From: an uncultured Paracoccaceae bacterium
GTDB taxonomy: Bacteria; Pseudomonadota; Alphaproteobacteria; Rhodobacterales; Rhodobacteraceae
Direction of reading: 5' to 3'
Length of the DNA: 64,000 nucleotides
NCBI GenBank assembly: GCA_947492825.1
Contig: CANLNT010000002.1
Location: 62,001-126,000, forward strand
The notes under the pieces are model-generated. The model did no database searches. It was not told where the DNA came from and worked only from the letters and a program-made list of their open reading frames with translations. Made by a program: the position numbers and the translations under genes. Every line of letters starts with the position of its first letter. The first letter of the stretch is position 1. Positions 46,831 to 55,408 of the stretch are shown here, piece after piece.

Positions 46831-46941
46831 ATGTTCGAGATCGCAACAAGCAACCGCACCCGCCACGCTTATGAAGACGCACACAACGCGCGCGGGGAAA
46901 TGATGCGGGATCTGTGGCGCATGCTGACGCTGCGCAAGTAA
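46831..46941 (+). CDS. 36-residue microprotein divergent from the GcvA-like regulator
   Basis: MFEIATSNRTRHAYEDAHNA... ending in RMLTLRK; basic and helical, with MMRDLWRML as an amphipathic segment. AAAGGA sits eight bases before the ATG and a strong terminator follows 39 bases after the stop, so it looks like a complete one-gene unit. I do not recognise the family for certain; it vaguely recalls short DUF1127-type proteins. Likely controlled by the neighbouring regulator. Confidence 0.7.
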   Translation: MFEIATSNRTRHAYEDAHNARGEMMRDLWRMLTLRK

Positions 46942-46980
46942 TTCGCTCCGACGGTGCCGAACGGGCCGCCGAACGAAAAA

Positions 46981-47005
46981 GGGCCGCGCTGCATCAGCGC
47001 GGCCC
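46981..47005. terminator. bidirectional intrinsic terminator
   Basis: An 11-bp perfect stem (GGGCCGCGCTG / CAGCGCGGCCC) with a CAT loop; TTTGTT follows on the plus strand and TTTTTCGTT on the minus strand. It serves the microprotein gene and phaB. Confidence 0.9.
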
Positions 47006-47029
47006 TTTGTTCATGTCGCACGATGCGCG

Positions 47030-47755
47030 TCAGGTCATGTACTGACCGCCATTGGCCGAAAGGGTCGAACCGGTCACGAAACCGGCCTCGTCCGCGGCAA
47101 GGAATACAACCGCCCGGGCGATTTCTTCTGCTTCGCCCAAACGCCCAACGGGAATCTGCGGCAGGATCACGTCGTTCATCACCTTTTCGGGGATCGTGCT
47201 CATCATTTCGGTGTTGATGTAGCCGGGTGCGATCACGTTCACGGTGATGCCTGCGCGCGCGCCCTCTTGTGCCAGCGCCTTGGTAAAGCCGATGTCACCC
47301 GCCTTGGCCGCAGCATAGTTAGCCTGTGCGAACTGACCCTTTTGACCGTTGATCGAAGAAATCGAGATCACGCGCCCGAACTTGCGCTCACGCATCCCAC
47401 CCCAAACGTTATGGGTCATGTTGAACAGACCGCTCAGGTTGGTGTCGATCACCGCCTGCCAGTGGTCAGGCGTCATCTTGTGGAATGGCGCGTCGCGTGT
47501 GATGCCCGCGTTGTTGACCAGCACCTCAACCGGGCCCAGATCAGCCTCAACTTGCGCTATCCCCTCTTTGCAGGCGTCATAATTTCCGACGTCCCACTTG
47601 TAAGTCTTGATGCCGGTTTCGGCGGTAAAGGCGGCGGCCTTTTCATCGTTGCCCGCATAAGTCGCGGCCACGGCATAGCCTGCATCCTTTAGCGCGGTTG
47701 AAATCGCCGCGCCAATTCCGCGCGAACCACCGGTCACAATTGCGACACGTCCCAT
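47030..47755 (-). CDS. phaB: acetoacetyl-CoA reductase
   Basis: 241 residues. SDR fold: TGGSRGIG near residue 9, NNAG, catalytic Ser (SISSINGQKGQ), YAAAK, and NVIAPGYINTEM, all typical of PhaB. It reduces acetoacetyl-CoA to (R)-3-hydroxybutyryl-CoA with NADPH for polyhydroxybutyrate. GGAGG is eight bases before the ATG. It follows phaA but a strong terminator stands between them. Confidence 0.95.
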   Translation of the reverse strand: MGRVAIVTGGSRGIGAAISTALKDAGYAVAATYAGNDEKAAAFTAETGIKTYKWDVGNYDACKEGIAQVEADLGPVEVLVNNAGITRDAPFHKMTPDHWQAVIDTNLSGLFNMTHNVWGGMRERKFGRVISISSINGQKGQFAQANYAAAKAGDIGFTKALAQEGARAGITVNVIAPGYINTEMMSTIPEKVMNDVILPQIPVGRLGEAEEIARAVVFLAADEAGFVTGSTLSANGGQYMT

Positions 47756-47800
47756 CTCAGTCTCCTCCAATTAGTGTGTAATGTTATTAGGCAAACAAAA

Positions 47801-47829
47801 ACCGTTGCGCAACTTTATTGCGCAACGGT
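47801..47829 (-). terminator. intrinsic terminator between phaA and phaB
   Basis: A 12-bp perfect inverted repeat (ACCGTTGCGCAA / TTGCGCAACGGT) with a five-base loop starts 17 bases past the phaA stop. On the minus strand it is followed by TTTTTGTTTG. Confidence 0.88.
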
Positions 47830-47845
47830 TGCGTAGCGTCACGAC

Positions 47846-49021
47846 TTACGGGCGCTCAACACAAAGGGCGACGCCCATGCCGCCACCGATACATAGGGTC
47901 GCCAAACCCTTCCTGGCATCGCGGCGCTTCATTTCGAACAGCAGCGTGTTCAATACGCGGCAGCCGGATGCACCAATCGGGTGACCGATAGCGATGGCAC
48001 CGCCGTTGACGTTCACCACAGCAGGGTCCCACCCCATTTCCTTGTTCACAGCACAGGCCTGTGCGGCAAAGGCTTCGTTAGCTTCGACCAGATCAAGGTC
48101 TTCGGCCTTCCAACCCGCCTTTTCCAGCGCTTTGCGGCTGGCGCTGACCGGACCGACACCCATGATCGCCGGATCCAGACCCGCAGTCGCATAGGACACG
48201 ATGCGCGCCAGTGGCTCGATCCCGCGCTTTTCAGCCTCGTCTGCGGTCATCAGCAAAGTGGCCGCCGCACCATCGTTCAGGCCCGATGCGTTAGCGGCAG
48301 TTACGGTGCCGTCCTTGATGAAGGCCGGGCGCAGTTTTTGCATGGCTTCCATCGTGGCGCCGTGGCGGATGTATTCATCCTGATCCACAACGACGTCGCC
48401 CTTGCGGGTCTTGACGGTATAGGCGGTGATCTCATCAGCGAATTTGCCAGCTTTCTGTGCGGCCTCGGCCTTGTTCTGGCTGGCGACGGCGAATTCATCC
48501 TGCTGGTCGCGGCTGATCTGCCATTTTTCGGCAACGTTTTCAGCCGTCTGACCCATGTGATATCCGTTGAACGCATCCCACAGACCATCGCGGATCATGG
48601 TGTCGATATACTTCATATCGCCCATCTTCTGACCGGTGCGCAGGGCAGCGGCGTGGGGAGACAGCGACATGCTTTCCTGCCCGCCCGCGGCGACAATCGC
48701 TGCATCACCTAGTTGGATATGCTGCGCGCCAAGGGCCACAGCCCGCAAGCCAGAGCCGCACACCTGGTTGATGCCCCAAGCCGCGCTTTCAATCGGCAGA
48801 CCTGCGTTCACATGTGCCTGACGTGCAGGGTTCTGGCCTTGGGCCGCGGTCAGCACCTGACCCAGGATCGTTTCGCTCACATCAGCGGCATCAATCCCCG
48901 CGCGTTCCACGACAGCCTTCAGCACAGCGGCACCCAGATCATGGGCAGGCACGGCGCCAAGAGACCCCAGGAAACTGCCGACAGGTGTACGGGCTGCAGA
49001 TGCGATTACGACGTTGGTCAT
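47846..49021 (-). CDS. phaA: acetyl-CoA C-acetyltransferase (beta-ketothiolase)
   Basis: 391 residues. Thiolase with the nucleophilic cysteine in [12 protein letters not shown] (near residue 88), [17 protein letters not shown] (His near 347) and [13 protein letters not shown] (second Cys near 377). It condenses two acetyl-CoA to acetoacetyl-CoA, first step of PHB synthesis. GAGG is seven bases before the ATG at 49021. Confidence 0.95.
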   Translation of the reverse strand: MTNVVIASAARTPVGSFLGSLGAVPAHDLGAAVLKAVVERAGIDAADVSETILGQVLTAAQGQNPARQAHVNAGLPIESAAWGINQVCGSGLRAVALGAQHIQLGDAAIVAAGGQESMSLSPHAAALRTGQKMGDMKYIDTMIRDGLWDAFNGYHMGQTAENVAEKWQISRDQQDEFAVASQNKAEAAQKAGKFADEITAYTVKTRKGDVVVDQDEYIRHGATMEAMQKLRPAFIKDGTVTAANASGLNDGAAATLLMTADEAEKRGIEPLARIVSYATAGLDPAIMGVGPVSASRKALEKAGWKAEDLDLVEANEAFAAQACAVNKEMGWDPAVVNVNGGAIAIGHPIGASGCRVLNTLLFEMKRRDARKGLATLCIGGGMGVALCVERP

Positions 49022-49091
49022 GTTGTGTCCTCTCAAACGTATGACGTTGATCAGACCGGAGTACAAAACACGTAAAACGAAACAAGAAGCA

Positions 49092-49133
49092 GTAAGCCCC
49101 GGTCTGCTGCGTTGCAGCGTTTTTAGGGCTTAC
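49092..49133 (-). terminator. nested inverted repeat after the EAL gene
   Basis: Outer arms GTAAGCCC (49092-49099) and GGGCTTAC (49126-49133) enclose an inner GCTGC-GTT-GCAGC hairpin. On the minus strand the outer arm is followed by a T-rich tail, so it may terminate the EAL gene; it also lies just upstream of phaA. Confidence 0.5.
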
Positions 49134-49160
49134 GGGGCGTCAGGGCAACGCGATTCCGCA

Positions 49161-49982
49161 TTATCGCAATGCAAAGCGCGGAGACCCGATATGATATCCT
49201 TGCAAGCAATCGGCCCCGATCTGGGACAGGAATTCAGCATCAGCCGCGTTTTCGACCCCTTCGACCACGGCAAACATCTCGAACTGATGGGCCACTGTGA
49301 TCAACGCTTCGACGAGTACTTGATTATCGGGGTCATGGGCCACGCCCTTCACGAAACTCTTGTCGACCTTGACCAGATCGAAAAAGAATTCCTTGAGGTG
49401 GCGAAATGCGATCAACCCGCCACCAAACCCATCCAGCGCAAAAGCAACACCGCGCGGCTGCATCTCGCTCATGAAGCGGACAACAACCTCGTGCAACATC
49501 ATCGCTGAGGTTTCCGTAATCTCAAAGATCAGACGGTCGCCCAGCGCACCGCGCCGTGTCAGCCCTTCTTCCAAAGCACGCCGCCAGCGGCCATCGCCAA
49601 AAGACCGCGCCGAGACATTGACCGACAGCCGCATGTCGGGGTTCTTGCGCAGCATATCAAACGCCAGGTTCAGGGCGGCAGTGTCAATTTCGCGCCCCAG
49701 ATCGGTTTCTTCCACCACTGGCATGAAATGCGCCGCCGGAATCACCCGGCCTGCGTCATCCAGCACCCGCACCAACCCTTCGTAAAAGGCCACGACGTTG
49801 TGGTCATGTGTCAAGACGACGGGCTGGAACGCCAACCGCGCCCGTCCTGCCGCCAAAGCCGACCGCACCAATGCCAGCACGTCGGCATCCCGGCTGGCCA
49901 CGGCAAAGGCAAGCGGGTCCGGAGGGGGCTGGTCACGGTCCAGCGTATTGGGCAACGTGGCGTTCATCTGGGTATCCGTCAT
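49161..49982 (-). CDS. EAL-domain protein, possibly catalytically impaired
   Basis: 273 residues, essentially one EAL domain. EAL itself reads EGL (residues 68-70, glutamate kept); the asparagine (SVNVS), FEITET, VKVDKSF lysine, VVEGVEN glutamate and CLQGY are present, but the metal-binding DDFG reads DGFG (184-187). It may bind rather than hydrolyse c-di-GMP. Divergent from tag. The diguanylate cyclase at 29.9 kb is a possible functional counterpart. Confidence 0.87.
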   Translation of the reverse strand: MTDTQMNATLPNTLDRDQPPPDPLAFAVASRDADVLALVRSALAAGRARLAFQPVVLTHDHNVVAFYEGLVRVLDDAGRVIPAAHFMPVVEETDLGREIDTAALNLAFDMLRKNPDMRLSVNVSARSFGDGRWRRALEEGLTRRGALGDRLIFEITETSAMMLHEVVVRFMSEMQPRGVAFALDGFGGGLIAFRHLKEFFFDLVKVDKSFVKGVAHDPDNQVLVEALITVAHQFEMFAVVEGVENAADAEFLSQIGADCLQGYHIGSPRFALR

Positions 49983-50030
49983 GGAATACCCGACACTAGG
50001 CCCCTTTCGCCTAACGGAGCGTTAAAGACA

Positions 50031-50630
50031 ATGAACAAACCAATGGACCGTTGCGGCTGGGCCGGGCCCGACCCGATCTATCTGGACTACCACGACACCG
50101 AATGGGGCGTGCCGGAATTTGACAGCCGCGCGCTGTGGGAAAAGCTGATCCTTGACGGCTTCCAGGCAGGTCTTAGCTGGATCACGATCCTCAAGAAACG
50201 CGACAACTTTCGCGCGGCGTTCGCCGGTTTTGACCCGCACGAGATCGCCACATGGGGCGAAACAGATGTGCAGCGACTGTTGCAGGACGCAGGCATCATC
50301 CGTCACCGCGGCAAAATCGAAGCGACCATCGGCAATGCCCGCGCCTGGCAAGCGATCGAGGCCCGCGAAGGGTTTGACCAGTTTCTGTGGCGCTACGTGG
50401 ATGGCAGGCCGTTGCAGCCCAACCGCGCCACTATGGCCGATGTGCCGGCAGAGACGCCGCTATCAAAGCAAATATCCAAGGACCTCAAAGCCGCCGGGTT
50501 CAAGTTCTGCGGTCCCACGATCGTTTATGCCTTTATGCAGGCCACAGGGCTGGTCAACGACCACATCACGACGTGCCGCTGTCACGGTCCTTTGTCCAAC
50601 GGTGCAGCGCATCCTCGTCTTCGGCCTTAG
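50031..50630 (+). CDS. tag: DNA-3-methyladenine glycosylase I
   Basis: 199 residues. Zinc ligands of Tag are visible: DRCGWAG (Cys), DYHDTEWGVP (His), and the C-terminal LVNDHITTC (His, Cys). LILDGFQAGLSWITILKKRDNFRAAF is a family hallmark. It excises 3-methyladenine from alkylated DNA. The ATG has GGAG 11 bases upstream. Its 3' end overlaps moaE on the other strand by 65 bases. Confidence 0.94.
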   Translation: MNKPMDRCGWAGPDPIYLDYHDTEWGVPEFDSRALWEKLILDGFQAGLSWITILKKRDNFRAAFAGFDPHEIATWGETDVQRLLQDAGIIRHRGKIEATIGNARAWQAIEAREGFDQFLWRYVDGRPLQPNRATMADVPAETPLSKQISKDLKAAGFKFCGPTIVYAFMQATGLVNDHITTCRCHGPLSNGAAHPRLRP

Positions 50631-51033
50631 CCGCGACCCAATCCGCGCCTTCTGCCAACACCTCTTTCTTCCAGAAAGGTGCGCGGGACTTGAGGTAATC
50701 CATCAGAAAATCCGCAGCTGCAAAGGCCGCAGCGCGGTGCGCGCTGGCCGTCGCGACCATCATGATCGGCTCTGTTGGGGTCAGCGCCCCGTACCGGTGA
50801 ATGACAAGCACATCGCTGAGCGCCCAGCGCGTTGCGGCCTCTTGCGCGATCTGGGTCAGCGCCTTTTCGGTCATGCCTGGATAGTGTTCAATCTGCATAT
50901 GCTGCAAGCCGCCCGCAACATCCCGCACGATCCCGGTAAAGCTGACAACAGCGCCAGCATCAGACTGGCGCGCCGAAAACCCGTTCAGCTCTGCGCCTGC
51001 GTCAAACGGCGCGTCCTGCACCCGGATGTCCAT
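50566..51033 (-). CDS. moaE: molybdopterin synthase catalytic subunit
   Basis: 155 residues. GAVVSFTGIVRD, IEHYPGMTEKAL, VIHRYGALTPTEPIMMVA, and the catalytic lysines in SRAPFWKKE identify MoaE. It inserts dithiolene sulphur into precursor Z with MoaD. The ATG at 51033 is one base after the moaD stop; a GTG nine bases earlier is possible. Confidence 0.95.
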   Translation of the reverse strand: MDIRVQDAPFDAGAELNGFSARQSDAGAVVSFTGIVRDVAGGLQHMQIEHYPGMTEKALTQIAQEAATRWALSDVLVIHRYGALTPTEPIMMVATASAHRAAAFAAADFLMDYLKSRAPFWKKEVLAEGADWVAAKAEDEDALHRWTKDRDSGTS

Positions 51034-51034
51034 G

Positions 51035-51280
51035 TCAGCCACCCGTCATCGGCGGAAAGAAAGCCACCTCGCGCGCGCCCGCCAGTGGTGCATCAAAATC
51101 GGTCAATTCCTGATCCACGGCGACGCGCAGGGCGCTGATGTCGGCAAAGGCTGCAGCATAGCGTTCTTCGCGGGCGACGAGTTCAGCAACCAGATCGCTG
51201 ACTGTCGCAGCCGCGGTTTCGACCCGCTCCTTCGGCAGTCCGATCCGTTCTCGCACCCATGCGAAATACAACACCTCCAT
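51035..51280 (-). CDS. moaD: molybdopterin synthase sulphur-carrier subunit
   Basis: 81 residues, ubiquitin-like, starting MEVLYFAWVRERIG and ending in the essential Gly-Gly (PPMTGG) that is thiocarboxylated. The ATG overlaps the pgsA stop by one base (TGATG), so the longer upstream frame was rejected. Paired with moaE. Confidence 0.94.
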   Translation of the reverse strand: MEVLYFAWVRERIGLPKERVETAAATVSDLVAELVAREERYAAAFADISALRVAVDQELTDFDAPLAGAREVAFFPPMTGG

Positions 51281-51945
51281 CACGCGCCCTCGCGCAGGAA
51301 GGGCAGCGATTTGCGGAAATAGTCGAAGCCGGTGATCAGCGTCAGCACTGCCGCAATCCAAAGCAGCGCCAGCCCCGCCCAGCCCGTCACCGCATAGGCC
51401 TGTTCAAGCCACAGCAGGCCCACCTCATCCGGGATGGTGCCTGCGAAAATATCCTCGACCATCTGCGGGTCCATGCCGATAGTTCGTTCGATCTGGTGAT
51501 GCAGAAAGATGCCCTGCCCAAAAAGCGTGGCAATCGCCACCATCTGGGCGGTCGTCTTCCACTTGGCCAGATTGGTCACCTTCAGCAACCCGGCCTTGGC
51601 GCCCAGAAACTCGCGCATGCCCGAGACGAAAACTTCGCGAAATACGATCATTGTGGCGGGCAGGACCAGCCAGGGTGACCAAGACGAAAATCCGATGATG
51701 ACCAGCAGCGCAATTATCACCATCGCCTTGTCGGCAATCGGGTCCAGCATCGCGCCAAAGGCGCTTTCCTGCTTCCATGCTCGCGCCAGATAGCCATCCA
51801 CAAAGTCCGTGACCGCGGCACCCACAAAAAGGATCAACGCGCACCAATCCGCGAGCGGACGCGCAAAGTAGAGAAACATGATCGCGACACCGGGCGCAGC
51901 AAAAAGGCGCAGGATGGTCAGGATATTGGGCAGGTTAAACGTCAT
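51280..51945 (-). CDS. pgsA: CDP-diacylglycerol-glycerol-3-phosphate 3-phosphatidyltransferase
   Basis: 221 residues with four or five membrane helices. The CDP-alcohol phosphotransferase motif is complete: DGYLAR...GAMLDPIADK (DGxxAR-x8-GxxxDxxxD) near residues 50-72. It makes phosphatidylglycerophosphate at the inner membrane. It heads pgsA-moaD-moaE. Confidence 0.95.
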   Translation of the reverse strand: MTFNLPNILTILRLFAAPGVAIMFLYFARPLADWCALILFVGAAVTDFVDGYLARAWKQESAFGAMLDPIADKAMVIIALLVIIGFSSWSPWLVLPATMIVFREVFVSGMREFLGAKAGLLKVTNLAKWKTTAQMVAIATLFGQGIFLHHQIERTIGMDPQMVEDIFAGTIPDEVGLLWLEQAYAVTGWAGLALLWIAAVLTLITGFDYFRKSLPFLREGA

Positions 51946-52015
51946 ACCCCATGCGTAGCGCGATGTCCGGGGCGATGCCAGCCACCAAAGCCGCCCGCCC
52001 CGGATTTCTGCCGGA

Positions 52016-52408
52016 TCAGCCGTCGCGTCGGATCTGGTAGAACAGGATCAGGTTCTGGAACCCGATCTTTCCCCTTTGCATCAGAATGCGCAGCGGCACC
52101 TGCGCGGGCGCACTGCTACCTTCGGGAAAGGCCGTCTGCGCATTGAATGGCTCAAGCATACTGCGGGTCTTGGCCTTGCCCATATTGAACGTGATGATCT
52201 CGCGCGCATTCAGGAATATCCGAAAGCTGGCGGCCTTTTGCACATTGGCGGCAAAGGACAGGATCGGCTGGCGCAACCCGTCGCCAAGCTCAAGATCCGG
52301 TGGCATGGTGAAATGAAAGGTCCGCTCGCTGGCGGGGCTGCTTTCGGCATCAAGGGTGAACGGGGTATCGCGCAAAACCTGATAATCGCAAAGTGTTGTC
52401 GACTGCAT
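52016..52408 (-). CDS. hypothetical protein divergent from an AraC regulator
   Basis: 130 residues, unrecognised. Soluble, with alternating strands (FHFTMPPDLELGDGLRQPILSFAANVQKAASFRIFLNAREIITFNMG region) and no signal. AAGGAA lies eight bases before the ATG at 52408. The divergent AraC-type gene 94 bases away is its likely regulator. A beta-sandwich or lectin-like fold is possible but not shown. Confidence 0.7.
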   Translation of the reverse strand: MQSTTLCDYQVLRDTPFTLDAESSPASERTFHFTMPPDLELGDGLRQPILSFAANVQKAASFRIFLNAREIITFNMGKAKTRSMLEPFNAQTAFPEGSSAPAQVPLRILMQRGKIGFQNLILFYQIRRDG

Positions 52409-52502
52409 TTTCAAATTCCTTCTATAAATGAATGGCGACAGTGTGCCTTTGACCAGTGGATCGGTATTGGAAAAACCCGACACCGGACGCAGGGCCCCGC
52501 CG

Positions 52503-53342
52503 ATGATTGCATACCGCCCTCTTGATGTGCCGCCAGACTTGCGGCCTTACGTGCGTCGGATCGTGCATGCCGACCATGAAGCGCCGATCACCGCCGAGGT
52601 GCGCCCCGCACCAACGGGATACAGCTATATTGGCTGGGTTTATCGCGGGACTGTCGGCGCCAAAGATGCAACCCCGCCCAACGCCAAACTTCAGGATGGC
52701 CCGCACGTGGCAGGGCAGATAACGTCTGACGACATTACCGTGCGATATGATGGCCGTTTGGGGCATCTGCTGGCCGAATGTACCGCCACCGGCTTGACAG
52801 AGCTGACTGGCATCGCCGGGGCAGATTGCGTCAATCAGGCCAGCAGTCTTCGGCATCTGGCACCGTTTGCTGCCCTCGACGCACCTTACATCGACCCCCC
52901 GGCCCAGCGCTTTGTTGCAGCCCTGTCAGGGCAGGCCGCCGCACCATTTTCCGTACCGGGTTGGATCAAAGAAGCGGCAACCCTGATCGAACAGGCAGGA
53001 GGACAAATCAAGATCACCGACCTGGCGGGCAGCCTTGCAGTAAGCCAGCGTCAGTTGGAACGCGGGTTCAAAAATGTTGTGGGGCTTTCGCCAAAATTCT
53101 TCGCGCGGGTGCAACAGCTCAACCTCGCCTTCACGGCGATGCAGCAGGACGACACCGCAACCCTTGCCGCACTCGCGGTTGAGGCTGGGTTTTACGACCA
53201 AGCCCATTTCAACAATGCAATGCGCGCGTTTCTAGGCACCTCGCCATTGGCCTATCTGCGCAGCCCCGACGACCTGTTTTCAACCTTCCTTGGCCGGTCT
53301 GACGCCTTTCGGGCCTTGGTGCAAAAGCAGGCCGCGCCCTAG
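52503..53342 (+). CDS. AraC-family transcriptional regulator
   Basis: 279 residues from the ATG at 52503 (AGGG eight bases upstream; an ATG at 52428 would add 25 residues). The N-terminal domain resembles DUF6597 (YRPLDVPPDLRPYVRRIVHADHE). The C-terminal double helix-turn-helix is present: ITDLAGSLAVSQRQLERGFKNVVGLSPKFFARVQQLNLAF and AVEAGFYDQAHFNNAMRAFLGTSPLAYL. Its stop overlaps the uvrC stop by four bases. Confidence 0.9.
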   Translation: MIAYRPLDVPPDLRPYVRRIVHADHEAPITAEVRPAPTGYSYIGWVYRGTVGAKDATPPNAKLQDGPHVAGQITSDDITVRYDGRLGHLLAECTATGLTELTGIAGADCVNQASSLRHLAPFAALDAPYIDPPAQRFVAALSGQAAAPFSVPGWIKEAATLIEQAGGQIKITDLAGSLAVSQRQLERGFKNVVGLSPKFFARVQQLNLAFTAMQQDDTATLAALAVEAGFYDQAHFNNAMRAFLGTSPLAYLRSPDDLFSTFLGRSDAFRALVQKQAAP

Positions 53343-55204
53343 CCGTTTTCGTGGAAAAAGTCGTAAACGGTCTGTGCAAGGTTGTCGGATATGCCCTCAA
53401 CCGCCTTGAGGTCCGTAAGATTTGCGCGTGACACCGCTTTGGCCGACCCGAAATGCGCCAGCAGCGCCCGCTTGCGGGTAGCCCCGACGCCCGGTACGTC
53501 GTCCAGCGGCGTGGCCCCAATGGCCTTGGAGCGTTTGGCGCGATGGGTGCCGATGGCAAAGCGATGCACCTCGTCCCGCATCCGCTGAATGAAATAAAGC
53601 ACCGGATCATTGTGGCGCAGCGCCATCACCGATTTGCCGGTGCGGTGGAATTCTTCTTTGCCCGCGTCGCGGTCGATTCCCTTGGCAACGCCGACCATCG
53701 GCACGTCGCCCACGCCAAGGTTTTCCATGATCTCGCGCACTGCGCTGACCTGTCCGGCCCCGCCGTCGATTAGCAACAGGTCCGGCCAGTTGCCGGACTG
53801 CCTGTCGGGGTCTTCTTTCAGCAGACGCTGAAAGCGTCGGGTCAGCACCTCTTTCATCATGCCAAAGTCATCGCCAGGGGTCAGATCATCACCGCGAATG
53901 TTGAACTTACGATACTGGTTCTTCTCGAACCCCTCAGGCCCGGCCACAATCATCGCACCCACCGCATGCGCGCCCTGAATGTGGCTGTTGTCATAGACCT
54001 CAATCCGCTCTGGTACCTTTTCAAGGTCAAAGGCCGCAGCCACACCTTTCAGCAACCGCCCCTGCGTGGCACTTTCCGACATCTTACGCGCAAGGCTTTC
54101 GCGCGCATTGCGCAGTGCACCCTGCACCAACTCTGCCTTTTCGCCCCGTTGCGGCACGGTGATCTCAACCTTGCGGCCCGCCTTATCTGCAAGCGCCTCT
54201 GCCATCAGATCAGTGTCGTCCAGCCCGTGACTCAGGATCAGCGCGCGCGGTGGTTCGCGGTTAGAATAGAACTGCCCGACAAAGGCCTGCATGATCTCTG
54301 CGGGGTCCTCATCACCTGCGATGCGCGGATAGTAGTCGTGGTTGCCCCAATTCTGATTGGCGCGGATGAAAAACACCTGCACACAAGCCTGCCCACCATC
54401 AATGTGCAGCCCCATGATGTCCGCCTCAGCCACGCCCTTGGGGTTGATGCCTTGTGCCGATTGCACCTGTGTGAGTGCCTTGATCCGATCGCGCAAGGCC
54501 GCTGCACGTTCGTATTCCATCGCCTCTGCCGCCTCGCCCATCTGTCGGGCAAGGCTTTCTTGAATCCCCTTGGTCCGCCCTTGCAGAAAGCTCTCTGCGT
54601 CTTTCACGCTTTGGGCATAGGCATCCTTGTCGATCTTTCCGACGCAAGGGGCTGTACAGCGTTTGATCTGGTACTGCAGGCAAGGGCGCGTCCGCGTCTC
54701 AAAATCGGCATCGGTGCAGTTGCGCAGCAAGAAAACCCGCTGCAACTGGTTTAGCGTCCGGTTGACCGCACCTGCCCCTGCAAAGGGACCATAGTAGTCG
54801 CCCTTTTCCTTCTTGGCCCCGCGATGCTTTTTGATCTTTGGAAAGTCATGCCCCTTGGCGACGAGAATATTCGGAAACGATTTGTCATCTCGCAACAACA
54901 CGTTGTAGCGCGGCTTGAGTTGCTTGATCAGGTTCTGTTCCAGCAACAACGCCTCGGTCTCTGTCCGCGTGGTCAGAAACATCATCGATGCCGTCTCGTT
55001 GATCATCCGGGCAATGCGCGGGCTGTGCTGACCGGGCCGGGCATAGCTGCTGACTCGCGCCTTGAGGTTGCGCGCCTTGCCGACGTATAGCACCCGGCTT
55101 TCGGCATCCAACATCCTGTAGACACCGGGCGACCCGTCAAGGGTGCGCAGGTATCCCTGAATGACGTCGTAACCGGTCAAAGTGCTGGTCTTGGCCTCGG
55201 GCAA
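53339..55204 (-). CDS. uvrC: excinuclease ABC subunit C
   Basis: 621 residues. GIY-YIG nuclease (SPGVYRMLDAESRVLYVGKARNLKARVSSY), UVR helices (MEYERAAALRDRIKAL), the RNase-H-like nuclease half (VYDNSHIQGAHAVGAMIV; LLLIDGGAGQVSAV) and C-terminal helix-hairpin-helix (LDDVPGVGATRKRALLAHFGS). It makes both incisions in nucleotide excision repair. The start appears to be TTG with AGGTGA upstream. Confidence 0.96.
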   Translation of the reverse strand: MPEAKTSTLTGYDVIQGYLRTLDGSPGVYRMLDAESRVLYVGKARNLKARVSSYARPGQHSPRIARMINETASMMFLTTRTETEALLLEQNLIKQLKPRYNVLLRDDKSFPNILVAKGHDFPKIKKHRGAKKEKGDYYGPFAGAGAVNRTLNQLQRVFLLRNCTDADFETRTRPCLQYQIKRCTAPCVGKIDKDAYAQSVKDAESFLQGRTKGIQESLARQMGEAAEAMEYERAAALRDRIKALTQVQSAQGINPKGVAEADIMGLHIDGGQACVQVFFIRANQNWGNHDYYPRIAGDEDPAEIMQAFVGQFYSNREPPRALILSHGLDDTDLMAEALADKAGRKVEITVPQRGEKAELVQGALRNARESLARKMSESATQGRLLKGVAAAFDLEKVPERIEVYDNSHIQGAHAVGAMIVAGPEGFEKNQYRKFNIRGDDLTPGDDFGMMKEVLTRRFQRLLKEDPDRQSGNWPDLLLIDGGAGQVSAVREIMENLGVGDVPMVGVAKGIDRDAGKEEFHRTGKSVMALRHNDPVLYFIQRMRDEVHRFAIGTHRAKRSKAIGATPLDDVPGVGATRKRALLAHFGSAKAVSRANLTDLKAVEGISDNLAQTVYDFFHENG

Positions 55205-55278
55205 GGTGTCACCTGTGATTCTATTGCCTGCTGCAACGATAGTTGGTCGGGAACAAGATGAAAGGTATCCCCGTTTTC

Positions 55279-55287
55279 TGTGGATAA
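55279..55287 (-). promoter_or_regulatory. perfect DnaA box
   Basis: TGTGGATAA, the exact complement of TTATCCACA. It lies in the AT-rich gap upstream of uvrC. Confidence 0.45.
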
Positions 55288-55399
55288 CTCCGTGGGCAAA
55301 TTCTGATGTCGCGCGATTCCTCTTTGGTTTTTGCGGGTTTCATCGCTTTGCCTAATTTTTAGGCACTATTGCAAGCTATTGTTTTTACTGTGAATTTTT

Positions 55400-55408
55400 T
55401 CATCCACA
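55400..55408 (+). promoter_or_regulatory. DnaA-box-like site, one mismatch
   Basis: TCATCCACA differs from TTATCCACA at the second base. It lies 113 bases from the perfect box, in opposite orientation. Confidence 0.3.
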
